From Nitrospirota bacterium (GTDB lineage Bacteria; Nitrospirota; Thermodesulfovibrionia; Thermodesulfovibrionales; UBA1546): DNA of 64,000 bases. How positions within the stretch are numbered: position 1 is the stretch's first letter; each line of letters opens with the position of its first letter. A program made the position numbers and the translations under genes. The stretch covers positions 48,206 to 112,205 of the forward strand of contig WPIF01000007.1 in NCBI GenBank assembly GCA_009773185.1, given 5' to 3'. Positions 45,304 through 53,871 of this stretch are shown one piece after another. The notes beneath the pieces are model-generated. The model was not told where the DNA came from. It saw only the letters and a list, made by a program, of their open reading frames with translations, and did no database searches.

Positions 45304-45963
45304 AACTTTTAACTTATACATCTTATTAGAAATTATATAGGATTCAACTTCTTCTGGCAACAGGTATTTTATGCTTTTGCCCTGATATAACAGTTTCCTG
45401 ATTAAGGTTGCTGATATCTCAATCGGAGTAAGCCGCATCATTATTATATTCCTTCCGCCCGCAAGCGCTGTTTTATAGGATTCAATCTTTCCCGAATCAA
45501 GCCTTTTAAGTATATTGTTGTCTGCCTCAATATACGGAGAAGATGAAAGGCCTGCAAATTTAAAAGAGGGCCTTGATATAACGACAAAGTCTGCAAGCAT
45601 AACCAATCTGTCAGGCTGCCACCAGTTGGGTATATCAATAAAGGCATCAATGCCCAATATGAAATAAAGCCTTGCGCCCTTATAATGCCGCTGAAGTTCT
45701 TTCAGAGTGTTAACTGAATAGGATTTATTTTTCTTTTTATATTCGATGTCTGAGACTGTAAAAGAACGGTTTTTAAATGTTGCGAGCCGCACCATCTTAT
45801 ATCTGTTTCTTGCATCTGCAAGCTCTCTGTCCTTCATGGGAGGGTTGCCTGACGGTACAAAGATAATTTTGTCAAGATTCAGTTTGGCCTGCACTTCCTC
45901 AGCGGCCCTCAGGTGGCCGTAGTGGATTGGATTAAATGTCCCGCCGAATATGCCGAGTTTCAT
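45301..45963 (-). CDS. nadD: Nicotinate-nucleotide adenylyltransferase
   Basis: NadD adenylates nicotinate mononucleotide in NAD synthesis. The 220-residue protein shows KLGIFGGTFNPIHYGHLRAAE with the HxGH-type motif, FVPSGNPPMK, YFILGIDAFIDIPNWWQPDRL and ISATLIRKLL. It lies between the UPF0158 gene and rsfS; nadD-rsfS pairing is common. Gene spacing is a few bases on both sides. Confidence 0.95.
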   Translation of the reverse strand: MKLGIFGGTFNPIHYGHLRAAEEVQAKLNLDKIIFVPSGNPPMKDRELADARNRYKMVRLATFKNRSFTVSDIEYKKKNKSYSVNTLKELQRHYKGARLYFILGIDAFIDIPNWWQPDRLVMLADFVVISRPSFKFAGLSSSPYIEADNNILKRLDSGKIESYKTALAGGRNIIMMRLTPIEISATLIRKLLYQGKSIKYLLPEEVESYIISNKMYKLKV

Positions 45964-45968
45964 TTAAT

Positions 45969-46493
45969 CTAATAATACCCCTGTTCAGGTTTTATTTCTA
46001 TAGATGCCAGCCAATCGCTTATTATTTTTTTCATCGCCTTTGCGTTAAGGGCAAACCACTTTTCTCTGTACTGAGGATAATCTGCAAGCACCTTCTTGAA
46101 TCTGCTGAATGCGTTGTTAGTGCCAAGGGCAGAGAGAAGTTCATCATGGGGGTGGAGCTCTTCAACTCCTTCAGTAAATTTTTTCATAAGGTTATATGCA
46201 TCTGCTGATTCCCGCTCAGGAATTCTTAAATATCTGTCTTTTTCAGAAGAAAAGATTCTTACTGCCATCTCGACCTCTTTTTCAATCCATTCAGGCATGT
46301 CGAATTCTTCAAGCGAGGGTTCATCAATCAGTTCCTCGCCTTTGTAAAGACTGCCCTTTGCTCCTTCAAGCGCACCAACGGAGATTCTCTTAACCTCTCC
46401 TGTCTCAAGGTCAAGGAAATAGTCGAATGCATCCCTCGATACATCCTCCATTGCCTTTTGAATATCATTGAAGTCTATCTTTAAAAGTTTCAC
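45969..46493 (-). CDS. UPF0158 family protein
   Basis: The 174-residue soluble protein has the UPF0158 pattern: an N-terminal DIQKAMEDVSRDAFDYFLDLETGEV, then MPEWIEKEVEMAVRIF and a C-terminal FKKVLADYPQYREKWFALNAKAMKKIISDWLASI. Function is unknown. It is the first gene of a reverse-strand run with nadD, rsfS, lapB and the PIN protein, and element copy e lies just upstream. Confidence 0.8.
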   Translation of the reverse strand: MKLLKIDFNDIQKAMEDVSRDAFDYFLDLETGEVKRISVGALEGAKGSLYKGEELIDEPSLEEFDMPEWIEKEVEMAVRIFSSEKDRYLRIPERESADAYNLMKKFTEGVEELHPHDELLSALGTNNAFSRFKKVLADYPQYREKWFALNAKAMKKIISDWLASIEIKPEQGYY

Positions 46494-46515
46494 CTGCTCA
46501 AGTTCGATTCTTTAT

Positions 46516-46699
46516 AGGAAGGACATGGCATTTGAGCGGTTTTATTTTGCCGATAGTCCACCCCCCTACGTCCCCCCTCGGTAAGGTGGGAATTTAAGGG
46601 GGGTAGAGGCAAAATACCTCTTCGCCCCGGCGAATCCGCCTGAGGCGGAGGAGTCATTTGTCGAAGCCCGAGAATGAGCGGAAATGCTATGTCCTTCCT
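46516..46699 (+). repeat. Palindromic intergenic element, copy e
   Basis: Arms 46516-46532 and 46683-46699 are 17 bases with one G-T pair on this strand. Short further complementarity (GATTC/GAATC) lies just outside. It is the longest copy (184 bases) because its inner loop holds a C-rich/G-rich sub-hairpin like copy d and its tip is replaced by a long hairpin with CCGCCTGAGGCGG that is nearly identical to the tip of copy f. It lies between proA and the UPF0158 gene. Confidence 0.9.
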
Positions 46700-46731
46700 T
46701 GCTAAGCGAATCAATTCTAATTAAAATGAAA

Positions 46732-47994
46732 TCACTCCCTCAACTGCCCGTTCCCAAAAACAATAAACTTCGTGCACGTAAGTTCCTCAAGCCCCATCGG
46801 CCCGCGTGCGTGGATTTTATCTGTTGATATGCCTATCTCGGCTCCAAGCCCGAACTGATAGCCGTCATTAAGCCGGGTTGATGCATTTATAAAAACCGCC
46901 GATGAATCAACCTCGCGCAGAAACCTCATGCCCTTTGAATAATCTTTCGTGACAATCGAATCAGAGTGGGCAGAACCGTATTTTGCAATATGCTCCATCG
47001 CCTCATCAATATCTTTTACAGTGTGGATGTTGAGAATAAGGTCAAGATATTCTGAATAATAATCGTCTTCAATAACCGGAGAGAGCGATTTGTCGATCTT
47101 TCTTGTCTTAGCGCATCCTTTCAGGCGTACACCCGCTGCCCTGAATCTTTTAATCATTGAAGGCAGAAATTTTTTGGCTATGCCTTTATCAACGAGCATT
47201 GTCTCCATTGCATTACATGTCCCCGGCCTCTGGACCTTTGCGTTAAAGCATATATCTTCTGCCATTTTCAGGTCGGCATCCCTGTCAACAAAGACATGGC
47301 ATACCCCCTTATAATGTTTCAGCACGGGAATCCTGGAATTCTCTGTAACCGCCCTTATAAGGCTTTCGCCTCCGCGCGGGATTATGAGGTCAACAGTCCC
47401 CTCGAGCTTGAGCATTTCCATGACTGCCTCTCTCTCAGGTATATCAATGAATGTAATGGCATCCTCATGAAGCCCCGCAGCCTTCGCAGAATCCCTTAAA
47501 ATTTTTACGATAGCCTTGTTTGAATTTATGGCCTCAGAACCGCCGCGCAGTATAACCGCATTCCCTGCCTTCAGGCACAGGCTTGTTGCATCTGCAGTAA
47601 CATTCGGCCTTGATTCGTATATAATTCCTATCAATCCTATAGGGACACGCATTTTCCCGACAGTCATGCCATTCGGCCTCTGCCGCATTTTTATGATTTC
47701 GCCGACAGGGTCAGGAAGCGCTGCAATCTCTATCAGCCCCTGTGCCATCTCATTAATGCGCTTCTCATTTAATGTAAGCCTGTCTATCATTGCTTTTGAA
47801 AGCCCTTTTTCCCCTGCCGCAGCAATGTCTTTTTTGTTTTCTTTTATAAGCTCTTCACTGCGTTTTTTAAGGGCGTCAGACATCTTTAAAAGCGCGTTGT
47901 TCTTTTCTCCGGAAGATACTTTGGCAAGCTGCCTTGCGCCTTCCTTTGCTGCCTTTGCCTTATTGCGAACGAATGTTTTTATATCCATTTTCAT
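46732..47994 (-). CDS. proA: Glutamate-5-semialdehyde dehydrogenase
   Basis: ProA reduces gamma-glutamyl phosphate to the semialdehyde in proline synthesis. The 420 residues include GLIGIIYESRPNVTADA, LRGGSEAINSNKAI, DLIIPRGGESL, GVCHVFVDRDAD, the catalytic Cys in RPGTCNAMETML, and STRLNDGYQFGLGAEIGISTDKIHARGPMGLEELT. proB is not adjacent. It follows the HD-GYP gene on the same strand. Confidence 0.96.
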   Translation of the reverse strand: MKMDIKTFVRNKAKAAKEGARQLAKVSSGEKNNALLKMSDALKKRSEELIKENKKDIAAAGEKGLSKAMIDRLTLNEKRINEMAQGLIEIAALPDPVGEIIKMRQRPNGMTVGKMRVPIGLIGIIYESRPNVTADATSLCLKAGNAVILRGGSEAINSNKAIVKILRDSAKAAGLHEDAITFIDIPEREAVMEMLKLEGTVDLIIPRGGESLIRAVTENSRIPVLKHYKGVCHVFVDRDADLKMAEDICFNAKVQRPGTCNAMETMLVDKGIAKKFLPSMIKRFRAAGVRLKGCAKTRKIDKSLSPVIEDDYYSEYLDLILNIHTVKDIDEAMEHIAKYGSAHSDSIVTKDYSKGMRFLREVDSSAVFINASTRLNDGYQFGLGAEIGISTDKIHARGPMGLEELTCTKFIVFGNGQLRE

Positions 47995-48087
47995 ATTTTA
48001 CCTCGAATTACAAGTATTAGGGGATAAAATACAGGACATTTTTTATTTTTTCAAGGGAAGACGCAGACAAGGGGAATTTTTCGCTCA

Positions 48088-49350
48088 TCAACTAACGTGG
48101 CGGCGGAAATTTTCATACTCAGCAGATTCTTCTGACTGGGCAGCTATACGGATTGAATTAATCTTCGTGTAATTACGCTTGAGCACTGACACGATACCAG
48201 GGTCAACCGCAGAGTTTTTGGCCATGCTCATCAAGCCCTGAAGCACTCTCTCTCTTGACATCCCGACCCTGTAAGGACGATTTTCCGTAAGTGCAGTGAA
48301 GATGTCTGCAACTGCAATTATTCTTGCTCCCAAAGGAATATCCTTGCCCTTCTGCCTGAAAGGATAACCCTTGCCGTCCAGGCACTCATGGTGAAATGAC
48401 GCCCATGAATTTATAACGTCCAGCCCCTTAACGGTTTCAATTATCCGGTAAGTATAGTATGGATGCCGTTTGATAATATTATTTTCTTCCCGCGTTAAGC
48501 GGGACGGCTTTTCAAGGATTTCTGCGGGGATGGCGAGTTTGCCTAAATCATGCAGATAACCTGCAATCTTTATCAGACGGCACTCATATTCTTCTAACCC
48601 CAGCAATTTTGCAAGCGCTTCTGCACTTGCCGCTACCCCGCTTGAATGTGTGGCTGTAAAACAACTTCTGAAGTCAATAATCTTGCTGAAAAGCCCGGCG
48701 AGATTCAGCAGTTCTTTAAGGTTTAACTCTATTGTGGACGCACGTATCTTTCCTGTTAATACCAGGCTTATTGAAGACGACATGGTGTCGAACCAGAAAG
48801 ATTCCCTCTTAGACAGGCTGCAGAACGCATCAACAAATTCCGGCACAAATTTTTTGCCCGAATTTTTTGTAATTTTTCTGCAAATATTTTTAGACTGCCG
48901 CAATATCTCTTCTTTTGAATCTATAAGGACAGCGATACGGTCTGCAAGATGAAGCACATGGCAGAGCAACGGTACTTTGTTCCCCTTGAAATTCAGGCCT
49001 TTGCCGTTTTCCCACTGTAAATGGTGATAACGCACCAGCGGAGCTATACCAGAAAAAGCAGCAAACGTCTTGATAAGGCGATATCCTGATTCTGCATGAG
49101 AACCCGTAGAATCTGCCTCGAAACTGAGGACATCAAGCCTGTCTTTGAGAGATATAGCTCCGATATCATGAAGTATTCCGGCCATAATAAGGTCTTCCTG
49201 GGCCTTCTCCGGCAACCCAATCTCGGCTGCAATGCCGGAAGCAATATAGGCCACCCGCTTATGGTGGTCAACAACAGCAGGGCTGACCAAATCCATGGCA
49301 TTCGAAAGGCACATGCTCATCTCAAAAAGTGAAACCCGAAGTTCTCGCAT
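48088..49350 (-). CDS. Tandem HD / HD-GYP signalling protein
   Basis: The 420-residue soluble protein has two HD domains. The first is around residues 25-100 (HHKRVAYIASGIAAEIGL, ILHDIGA); the second, around 230-380, carries the full HD-GYP signature: HSSGVAASAEALAKLLGL, YLHDLGKLAIP and HHECLDGKGYPFRQKG. HD-GYP domains hydrolyse cyclic di-GMP; the N-terminal HD domain with HDIG may be degenerate or regulatory. There is no receiver or membrane segment. A possible leader hairpin (49372-49408) separates it from the hemerythrin gene upstream. Confidence 0.9.
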   Translation of the reverse strand: MRELRVSLFEMSMCLSNAMDLVSPAVVDHHKRVAYIASGIAAEIGLPEKAQEDLIMAGILHDIGAISLKDRLDVLSFEADSTGSHAESGYRLIKTFAAFSGIAPLVRYHHLQWENGKGLNFKGNKVPLLCHVLHLADRIAVLIDSKEEILRQSKNICRKITKNSGKKFVPEFVDAFCSLSKRESFWFDTMSSSISLVLTGKIRASTIELNLKELLNLAGLFSKIIDFRSCFTATHSSGVAASAEALAKLLGLEEYECRLIKIAGYLHDLGKLAIPAEILEKPSRLTREENNIIKRHPYYTYRIIETVKGLDVINSWASFHHECLDGKGYPFRQKGKDIPLGARIIAVADIFTALTENRPYRVGMSRERVLQGLMSMAKNSAVDPGIVSVLKRNYTKINSIRIAAQSEESAEYENFRRHVS

Positions 49351-49371
49351 TACAGTAAGTTAACTCTTTCT

Positions 49372-49408
49372 GCATGCAGTCCCGGACTGTTTGTGTATCA
49401 CTGCATGC
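49372..49408 (-). other. Inverted repeat between hemerythrin and HD-GYP genes
   Basis: GCATGCAGT and ACTGCATGC are perfect inverted repeats around 19 bases. On the transcribed (minus) strand no T run follows, so this is more likely an operator or leader structure than a terminator. Confidence 0.45.
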
Positions 49409-49418
49409 GTTTTTAGCG

Positions 49419-49823
49419 TCAGATTTTGGTTTTTAGAAATGCCCCCATCGCCTTGTCTACTTTTTTTATATGATTCTGTAACCATTGAACAACCATATGG
49501 TTAATGGTTACTACAAGATGAACACCCGGACCTTCTTTTTCAACTTGGGTCTTTAATTTGGAAAAATTCTCCATGAATTCCAAGTGCTGTGCCTTATGAT
49601 TTGTAAATCCCGGATAATCATATTTCCTCATATATTCTTCTTCAGCAGAGAAATGAGTAATAACATAATCATCCAGAAACTGTATTATCTTTCCGGTCTC
49701 ATCCCTGCCTTTCCCTTCCTTACAGGCATTAAGGAGATTATTTATTCGCTTGAAGAGCTCCTTGTGTTGATTGTCAATCTCATTAACACCGGTTGCTAAG
49801 TCTTTAGTCCATTCTATTGACAT
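49419..49823 (-). CDS. Bacteriohemerythrin
   Basis: The 134-residue four-helix protein binds O2 at a di-iron site. Ligand motifs are all present: NEIDNQHKELF, VITHFSAEEEYMRKYDYPGFTNHKAQH and HMVVQWLQNHIKKVDKAM. The family start IEWTKDLATGVNEID is conserved. It lies 40 bases downstream of cydB and may feed or buffer oxygen for the bd oxidase. Confidence 0.95.
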   Translation of the reverse strand: MSIEWTKDLATGVNEIDNQHKELFKRINNLLNACKEGKGRDETGKIIQFLDDYVITHFSAEEEYMRKYDYPGFTNHKAQHLEFMENFSKLKTQVEKEGPGVHLVVTINHMVVQWLQNHIKKVDKAMGAFLKTKI

Positions 49824-49862
49824 AACTTGTCTCCTTTACATCTTTAATAATTTTATTGCTGC

Positions 49863-50891
49863 TCAATAAGAGCCGCCTTCTTTCAGCACTTCATCAACAG
49901 TCAACTTCTGCCTGAAAATTCTGTAAACCCAGATTTGATAGCTGATTACGATAGGCACAAAAATCAGGGCCACTACTGTCATTATCTTCAGCGTGTATGG
50001 GCTTGAAGACGAATTGAAAATGGTAAGGCTGTAATTCTTGTCAAGGCTTGAAGGTATAAGATTCGGATACAGCCCTGTCACACCTGTAAATATAACAGTC
50101 AAAACAGTCAGGCAGGAGGCATAAAATGATCCAAGATAGCCGCCTTTCAATGCAAACAGCTTTATGCCCAGAAGCGCCAAAACAGCTGTCACGGGCACGA
50201 CAAACCAGACCGGGTTCTCAAGGTAGTTTGCGTAAAGATTTGTTGCAAATGCTGTATATATTAAAAACAGCACTGCAACAACAAGAAGCGCATACCATGA
50301 CTTGCCTGCAACAGAAGAAGCACGCCTGCTCAGGTCTCCGTTTGTCTTCACACTCAGCCACAATGCACCATGCACAATAAACAACAGCACAAACAGGATT
50401 CCCGTAAGCAGCCCGTACGGATTCAGGAGCCTTAACAGATTGCCGTGATAGCCGTTTGCATCCATAGGTATTCCCTGAAAGATATTTCCGAATGCGACAC
50501 CGAACAGCAGCGCCGGGAGGAGGCTCCCCGCGAAAATTGCAATATCACACCCTCTTTTCCATCCTGCATTCTCAACCTTTTCCCTGAATTCAAGCCCAAC
50601 CCCTCTGACTATCAGCGCAAACAATATAAGCAGCAGCGCCGAGTACAGGTAGCTGAACATCAGGGCATATGTAGCCGGGAATGCGGCAAATGTTGCACCG
50701 CCTGCAGTAACAAGCCAGACCTCGTTTCCATCCCATACAGGGCCTATTGTTCTGATTATGGTTTTCTTTTCTCCCTCGGTTTTCCCAATAAAACTGTGCA
50801 GTATTCCAACTCCAAAATCAAAACCGTCCACCATAAAATAAACAGCCCACAGAGTTCCCCATAAAATAAACCATATTATCTGAAATTCCAT
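49863..50891 (-). CDS. cydB: Cytochrome bd oxidase subunit II
   Basis: CydB is the second integral-membrane subunit of the quinol oxidase. The 342-residue protein begins MEFQIIWFILWGTLWAVYFMVDGFDFGVGIL and contains GPVWDGNEVWLVTAGGATFAAFP and a C-terminal IFVPIVISYQIWVYRIF. About eight or nine hydrophobic helices are visible. It starts 1 base after cydA ends. Confidence 0.96.
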   Translation of the reverse strand: MEFQIIWFILWGTLWAVYFMVDGFDFGVGILHSFIGKTEGEKKTIIRTIGPVWDGNEVWLVTAGGATFAAFPATYALMFSYLYSALLLILFALIVRGVGLEFREKVENAGWKRGCDIAIFAGSLLPALLFGVAFGNIFQGIPMDANGYHGNLLRLLNPYGLLTGILFVLLFIVHGALWLSVKTNGDLSRRASSVAGKSWYALLVVAVLFLIYTAFATNLYANYLENPVWFVVPVTAVLALLGIKLFALKGGYLGSFYASCLTVLTVIFTGVTGLYPNLIPSSLDKNYSLTIFNSSSSPYTLKIMTVVALIFVPIVISYQIWVYRIFRQKLTVDEVLKEGGSY

Positions 50892-50892
50892 A

Positions 50893-52245
50893 TTACACCT
50901 CCTGATTCTTTGAAACTTTTAAAATAGCTGACAGGTCATCATCCGGCCCCTTTCTGGCATACGTTGTCAGCAGATATATATCCACAGCTACCAGCGTGCC
51001 GTAAAGAAGCGTAAACCCTGTAAGTGATGCAACAACCTGAGGCACGCTTATTGCCTTTGAAACTGCATCCGAAGTCTTAAGCAGGCCGTAAACAATCCAC
51101 GGCTGTCTGCCGAGTTCTGCAACGAGCCAGCCAAGCTGGGTTGCCAGATACGGCAATGGTATGGCAAAAAGCATCAACTTTAAAAACCATCTGCTGTCTT
51201 CAAGATTATCCTTTCCTGACATGACAGTTGCCATAAGAGAAAGCAGAACAAACAGGAACCCGAGCGCTGCCATTATCCTGAAACTAAAAAATACAGGAAC
51301 GACAGGAGGCCTTTCTTCCTTTGGAAATTCTTTTAACCCCTTAACCTCAGCGTTTCCGTCATGATATGCAAGCAGGCTTAAAAATTTCGGGATTCCTAAG
51401 GCCTCTACCGCATTCCTTTCATTTTCAGTGTCAGGTATAACCAGAAGATTATATGCCGCTCCTTTTTGTGTGTCCCATACGGATTCCATCGCTGCAAATT
51501 TTGTCGGCTGGGTCAGGGCAACTCTTTCAGCATGAAACGTACCTATGACAATCACCATAATTGACGCCGCAAGGCCAAAAACCGCAGCAATCCTGAAGGA
51601 CCGCTTGAAAAAGTCAGCCCTGTTTTTCTTGAGAAGATGATAGGCTGATACGCCCATCACAAAGAACGCAGCAAGGACATACCCTGAAAGCAGTGTATGG
51701 CCGAATTTAAGCCAGCCATAGATATTTGTCAGCAACGCGCTGAAATCAACCATCTCTGCCCTATTGTTCCTCAGGACATAACCAACGGGTTTCTGCATCC
51801 AGCCGTTTGCAAGGAGTATCCAGAGCGCTGAAAGGTTTGTTGCTATTGCAACGAGCCAGATAGAGAGGGCATGAACTTTTTTAGATACCTTGTTCCATCC
51901 GAAAATCCATAACCCTATAAAAGTGGATTCAAGGAAAAATGCAACCGTTGCCTCGATTGCAAGCGGAGCGCCGAAAATATCTCCGACATATTTTGAGTAT
52001 TCAGCCCAGTTCATCCCGAACTGAAACTCCATCGTGATTCCTGTCACAATACCGAGGGCAAAATTAATCAGGAATAATTTTCCCCAGAATTTTGCCATCT
52101 TCAGGTACATCTCATCATTTGTCCTGACATAGCGGCTTTCCATATACGCAATAAGTATTGAAAGCCCGAGCGTCAGCGGCACAAATATGAAATGAAAGGC
52201 CGCTGTTACAGCGAACTGTAATCTGCTTAATGTTAACGTATCCAT
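50893..52245 (-). CDS. cydA: Cytochrome bd oxidase subunit I (short Q-loop)
   Basis: CydA holds hemes b558, b595 and d and the quinol site. The 450-residue protein has the N-terminal His in AFHFIFVPLTLGLS, the GITMEFQFGMNWAEYSKYVGDIFGAPLA block with key Glu residues, and FGHTLLSGYVLAAFFVMG. The Q-loop region (about 250-310) is short compared with the 520-residue E. coli type. It reduces O2 with high affinity, fitting a microaerophilic or O2-scavenging role. Confidence 0.96.
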   Translation of the reverse strand: MDTLTLSRLQFAVTAAFHFIFVPLTLGLSILIAYMESRYVRTNDEMYLKMAKFWGKLFLINFALGIVTGITMEFQFGMNWAEYSKYVGDIFGAPLAIEATVAFFLESTFIGLWIFGWNKVSKKVHALSIWLVAIATNLSALWILLANGWMQKPVGYVLRNNRAEMVDFSALLTNIYGWLKFGHTLLSGYVLAAFFVMGVSAYHLLKKNRADFFKRSFRIAAVFGLAASIMVIVIGTFHAERVALTQPTKFAAMESVWDTQKGAAYNLLVIPDTENERNAVEALGIPKFLSLLAYHDGNAEVKGLKEFPKEERPPVVPVFFSFRIMAALGFLFVLLSLMATVMSGKDNLEDSRWFLKLMLFAIPLPYLATQLGWLVAELGRQPWIVYGLLKTSDAVSKAISVPQVVASLTGFTLLYGTLVAVDIYLLTTYARKGPDDDLSAILKVSKNQEV

Positions 52246-52288
52246 AAAATTAACCTCCTTTTGTTACCGAAGCATTATCCTGCTTAAA

Positions 52289-52696
52289 TCAAATCCTACT
52301 CTTTTTAGCGAGTTTTTCAAAATTTTCTTTTTTAAGTTCTTTTTCGACTTTTTCCCTTATCTTCACCCAGATAGGATGAACAGTGCATCTGCCGCTGAGG
52401 CGGCAAAGGCGACTGTCAATTGCGCAGATATTCGCAGCCGAGACGCCCTGAATGGCCTCTATGACCTCCAGAAGGTTGATATCCTTCGGGTCTTTTGCGA
52501 GCTGAAATCCTCCCTTGATCCCTCTCGTTGAACTTACAATGCCGGCCTTCATAAGACGTTGAAGGATCTTAGCCAGAAAACTCTTTGGCACATACATGGC
52601 GTTGGATATTTCATCAACACTGGTGACCCGCCAAGTATTTTTGGTCATATAAAGCACGCAGCGTATCGCGTAATCTGCCTTCCTTGTTACATACAT
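52289..52696 (-). CDS. Rrf2-family Fe-S regulator of the cyd operon
   Basis: The 135-residue protein has the Rrf2 winged helix (VTRKADYAIRCVLYMT, IPKSFLAKILQRLMKAGIV-like VPKSFLAKIL, STRGIKGGFQLAK) and three cysteines in NICAIDSRLCRLSGRCTVHPIW, the expected cluster ligands. Rrf2 proteins sense NO, O2 or iron-sulfur status. It is the first gene of rrf2-cydA-cydB-hemerythrin on the reverse strand and has a palindromic operator on its own promoter, so it probably controls the whole operon. Confidence 0.9.
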   Translation of the reverse strand: MYVTRKADYAIRCVLYMTKNTWRVTSVDEISNAMYVPKSFLAKILQRLMKAGIVSSTRGIKGGFQLAKDPKDINLLEVIEAIQGVSAANICAIDSRLCRLSGRCTVHPIWVKIREKVEKELKKENFEKLAKKSRI

Positions 52697-52715
52697 ATTA
52701 ATGCCCCCATTCTTT

Positions 52716-52765
52716 AAACAGGACTATTTTAGTCTTGTTTTATCACATTTTGAGATACTTGTCAA
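52716..52765 (-). promoter_or_regulatory. cyd operon promoter with Rrf2-type operator
   Basis: Reading leftward, TTGACA (52760-52765) and TAAAAC (52737-52742) are exactly 17 bases apart. The palindrome AAACAGGACT-ATTTT-AGTCTTGTTT (52716-52740, one mismatched pair) overlaps the -10 box and start site, the position expected for repression by the Rrf2 protein encoded immediately downstream. Confidence 0.75.
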
Positions 52766-52835
52766 GTTTTTTTTACCGGCAGTTAAAAAATAAGCTTATA
52801 AAGAGGGGTGTTCAGGAGAATAATCCCGGATACAG

Positions 52836-53570
52836 CTACTTTGAATTTCCGCATGCCGGGCATTGAGGGTCTTTATATGCCTTATAGTTCCTGAATTCAG
52901 CCTTTGTGCCGTTCCAGACCATGAGCTTGCCTTTCAGGTTCTCGCCAACACCGGTGAGATATTTGATAACCTCAAGGGCCTGAAGGCTGCCAATGACTCC
53001 TGGCGTTGCGCCGACAACAGGGAATACCTCGGAAGGAGGCGCTTCAGGATAAATGCATTTAAGGCATGGGGTCTCAGGCGTTTTGATAAAGCTCAACCTC
53101 CCTTCCATACCCCAGATACTGCCGAAGACCAGGGGGATTTTTTTCCTTATTGCTGATTCATTCAATAAATACCTTGTTGGGAAATTATCCATGCAGTCAA
53201 GTATCAGGTCAGCATTTCCGACAAGTGTATCCACATTTTCAGCAACAATCTTGTCCGTAAACGCAGTTACCTTTATGTCAGGGTTCAATTCTTCAAGAGT
53301 CTTTTTTGCGGACACTGCCTTGTTAGTGCCAATGCGGTTGTGGTTGTGAAGTATCTGGCGGTTAAGATTGCTCCAGTCAGGGGAATCAAAGTCGCATATC
53401 CTTATGTTCCCTATGCCGGCAACTGCAAGATATATTGACACAGGCGAGCCAAGCCCTCCTGCGCCGGCAATAAAGACAGTTGATTTTTTCAGTTTTTTTT
53501 GTGTTTCTTCTCCCCAGCCGTCCATCAGCATCTGGCGGTTATATCTTTTTGTCTCTTCAGTAGAAAACAT
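52836..53570 (-). CDS. moeB: HesA/MoeB/ThiF adenylyltransferase
   Basis: The protein activates the C-terminal glycine of a small sulfur carrier (MoaD or ThiS) by adenylation. The start MFSTEETKRYNRQMLMDGWGEE is chosen because GGGAGG precedes it and it fits the family; 13 upstream codons in frame are probably not translated. Motifs are VFIAGAGGLGSPVSIYLAVAGIG, the Arg finger in NLNRQILH, the DCMDNFPTRYLLN block, and zinc cysteines CLKC and CPACG. There is no rhodanese domain (244 residues). MoeB and ThiF cannot be told apart without neighbours. Confidence 0.85.
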   Translation of the reverse strand: MFSTEETKRYNRQMLMDGWGEETQKKLKKSTVFIAGAGGLGSPVSIYLAVAGIGNIRICDFDSPDWSNLNRQILHNHNRIGTNKAVSAKKTLEELNPDIKVTAFTDKIVAENVDTLVGNADLILDCMDNFPTRYLLNESAIRKKIPLVFGSIWGMEGRLSFIKTPETPCLKCIYPEAPPSEVFPVVGATPGVIGSLQALEVIKYLTGVGENLKGKLMVWNGTKAEFRNYKAYKDPQCPACGNSK

Positions 53571-53689
53571 ATTCCCTCCCCTTTTTGGAAAAACAACAGT
53601 TTTTAACAATATCAGAAATATCCATGCTCTTGCAACAGGCTAATAAATCCTGGAATATGGAATCTAATTGCAATATAATTAAACAATGA

Positions 53690-53850
53690 TAGCAAGACAT
53701 AGCATTTTCGCTCATTCTCGGGCTTCGACAAATGACTCCTCCGCCTCAGGCGGATTCGCCGGGGCGAAGAGGATTTTGCCTTTTTATTTTATATTTAATG
53801 ATGTCTGACTATCGCCAAAATAAACCGCTTAAATACTATGTCCTGCTATC
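53690..53850 (-). repeat. Palindromic intergenic element, copy f
   Basis: Arms of 20 bases (GATAGCAAGACATAGCATTT at the left, its near-complement ending CTGCTATC at the right) pair at 18 positions. The two mismatches are A-C and C-A on plus, so G-T and T-G on minus. The hairpin tip is the long GC-rich version, almost identical over about 70 bases to copy e 7 kb away. It lies between divergent moeB and ald. Confidence 0.9.
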
Positions 53851-53871
53851 TAAAAACTTGGAGGAGTTCAA

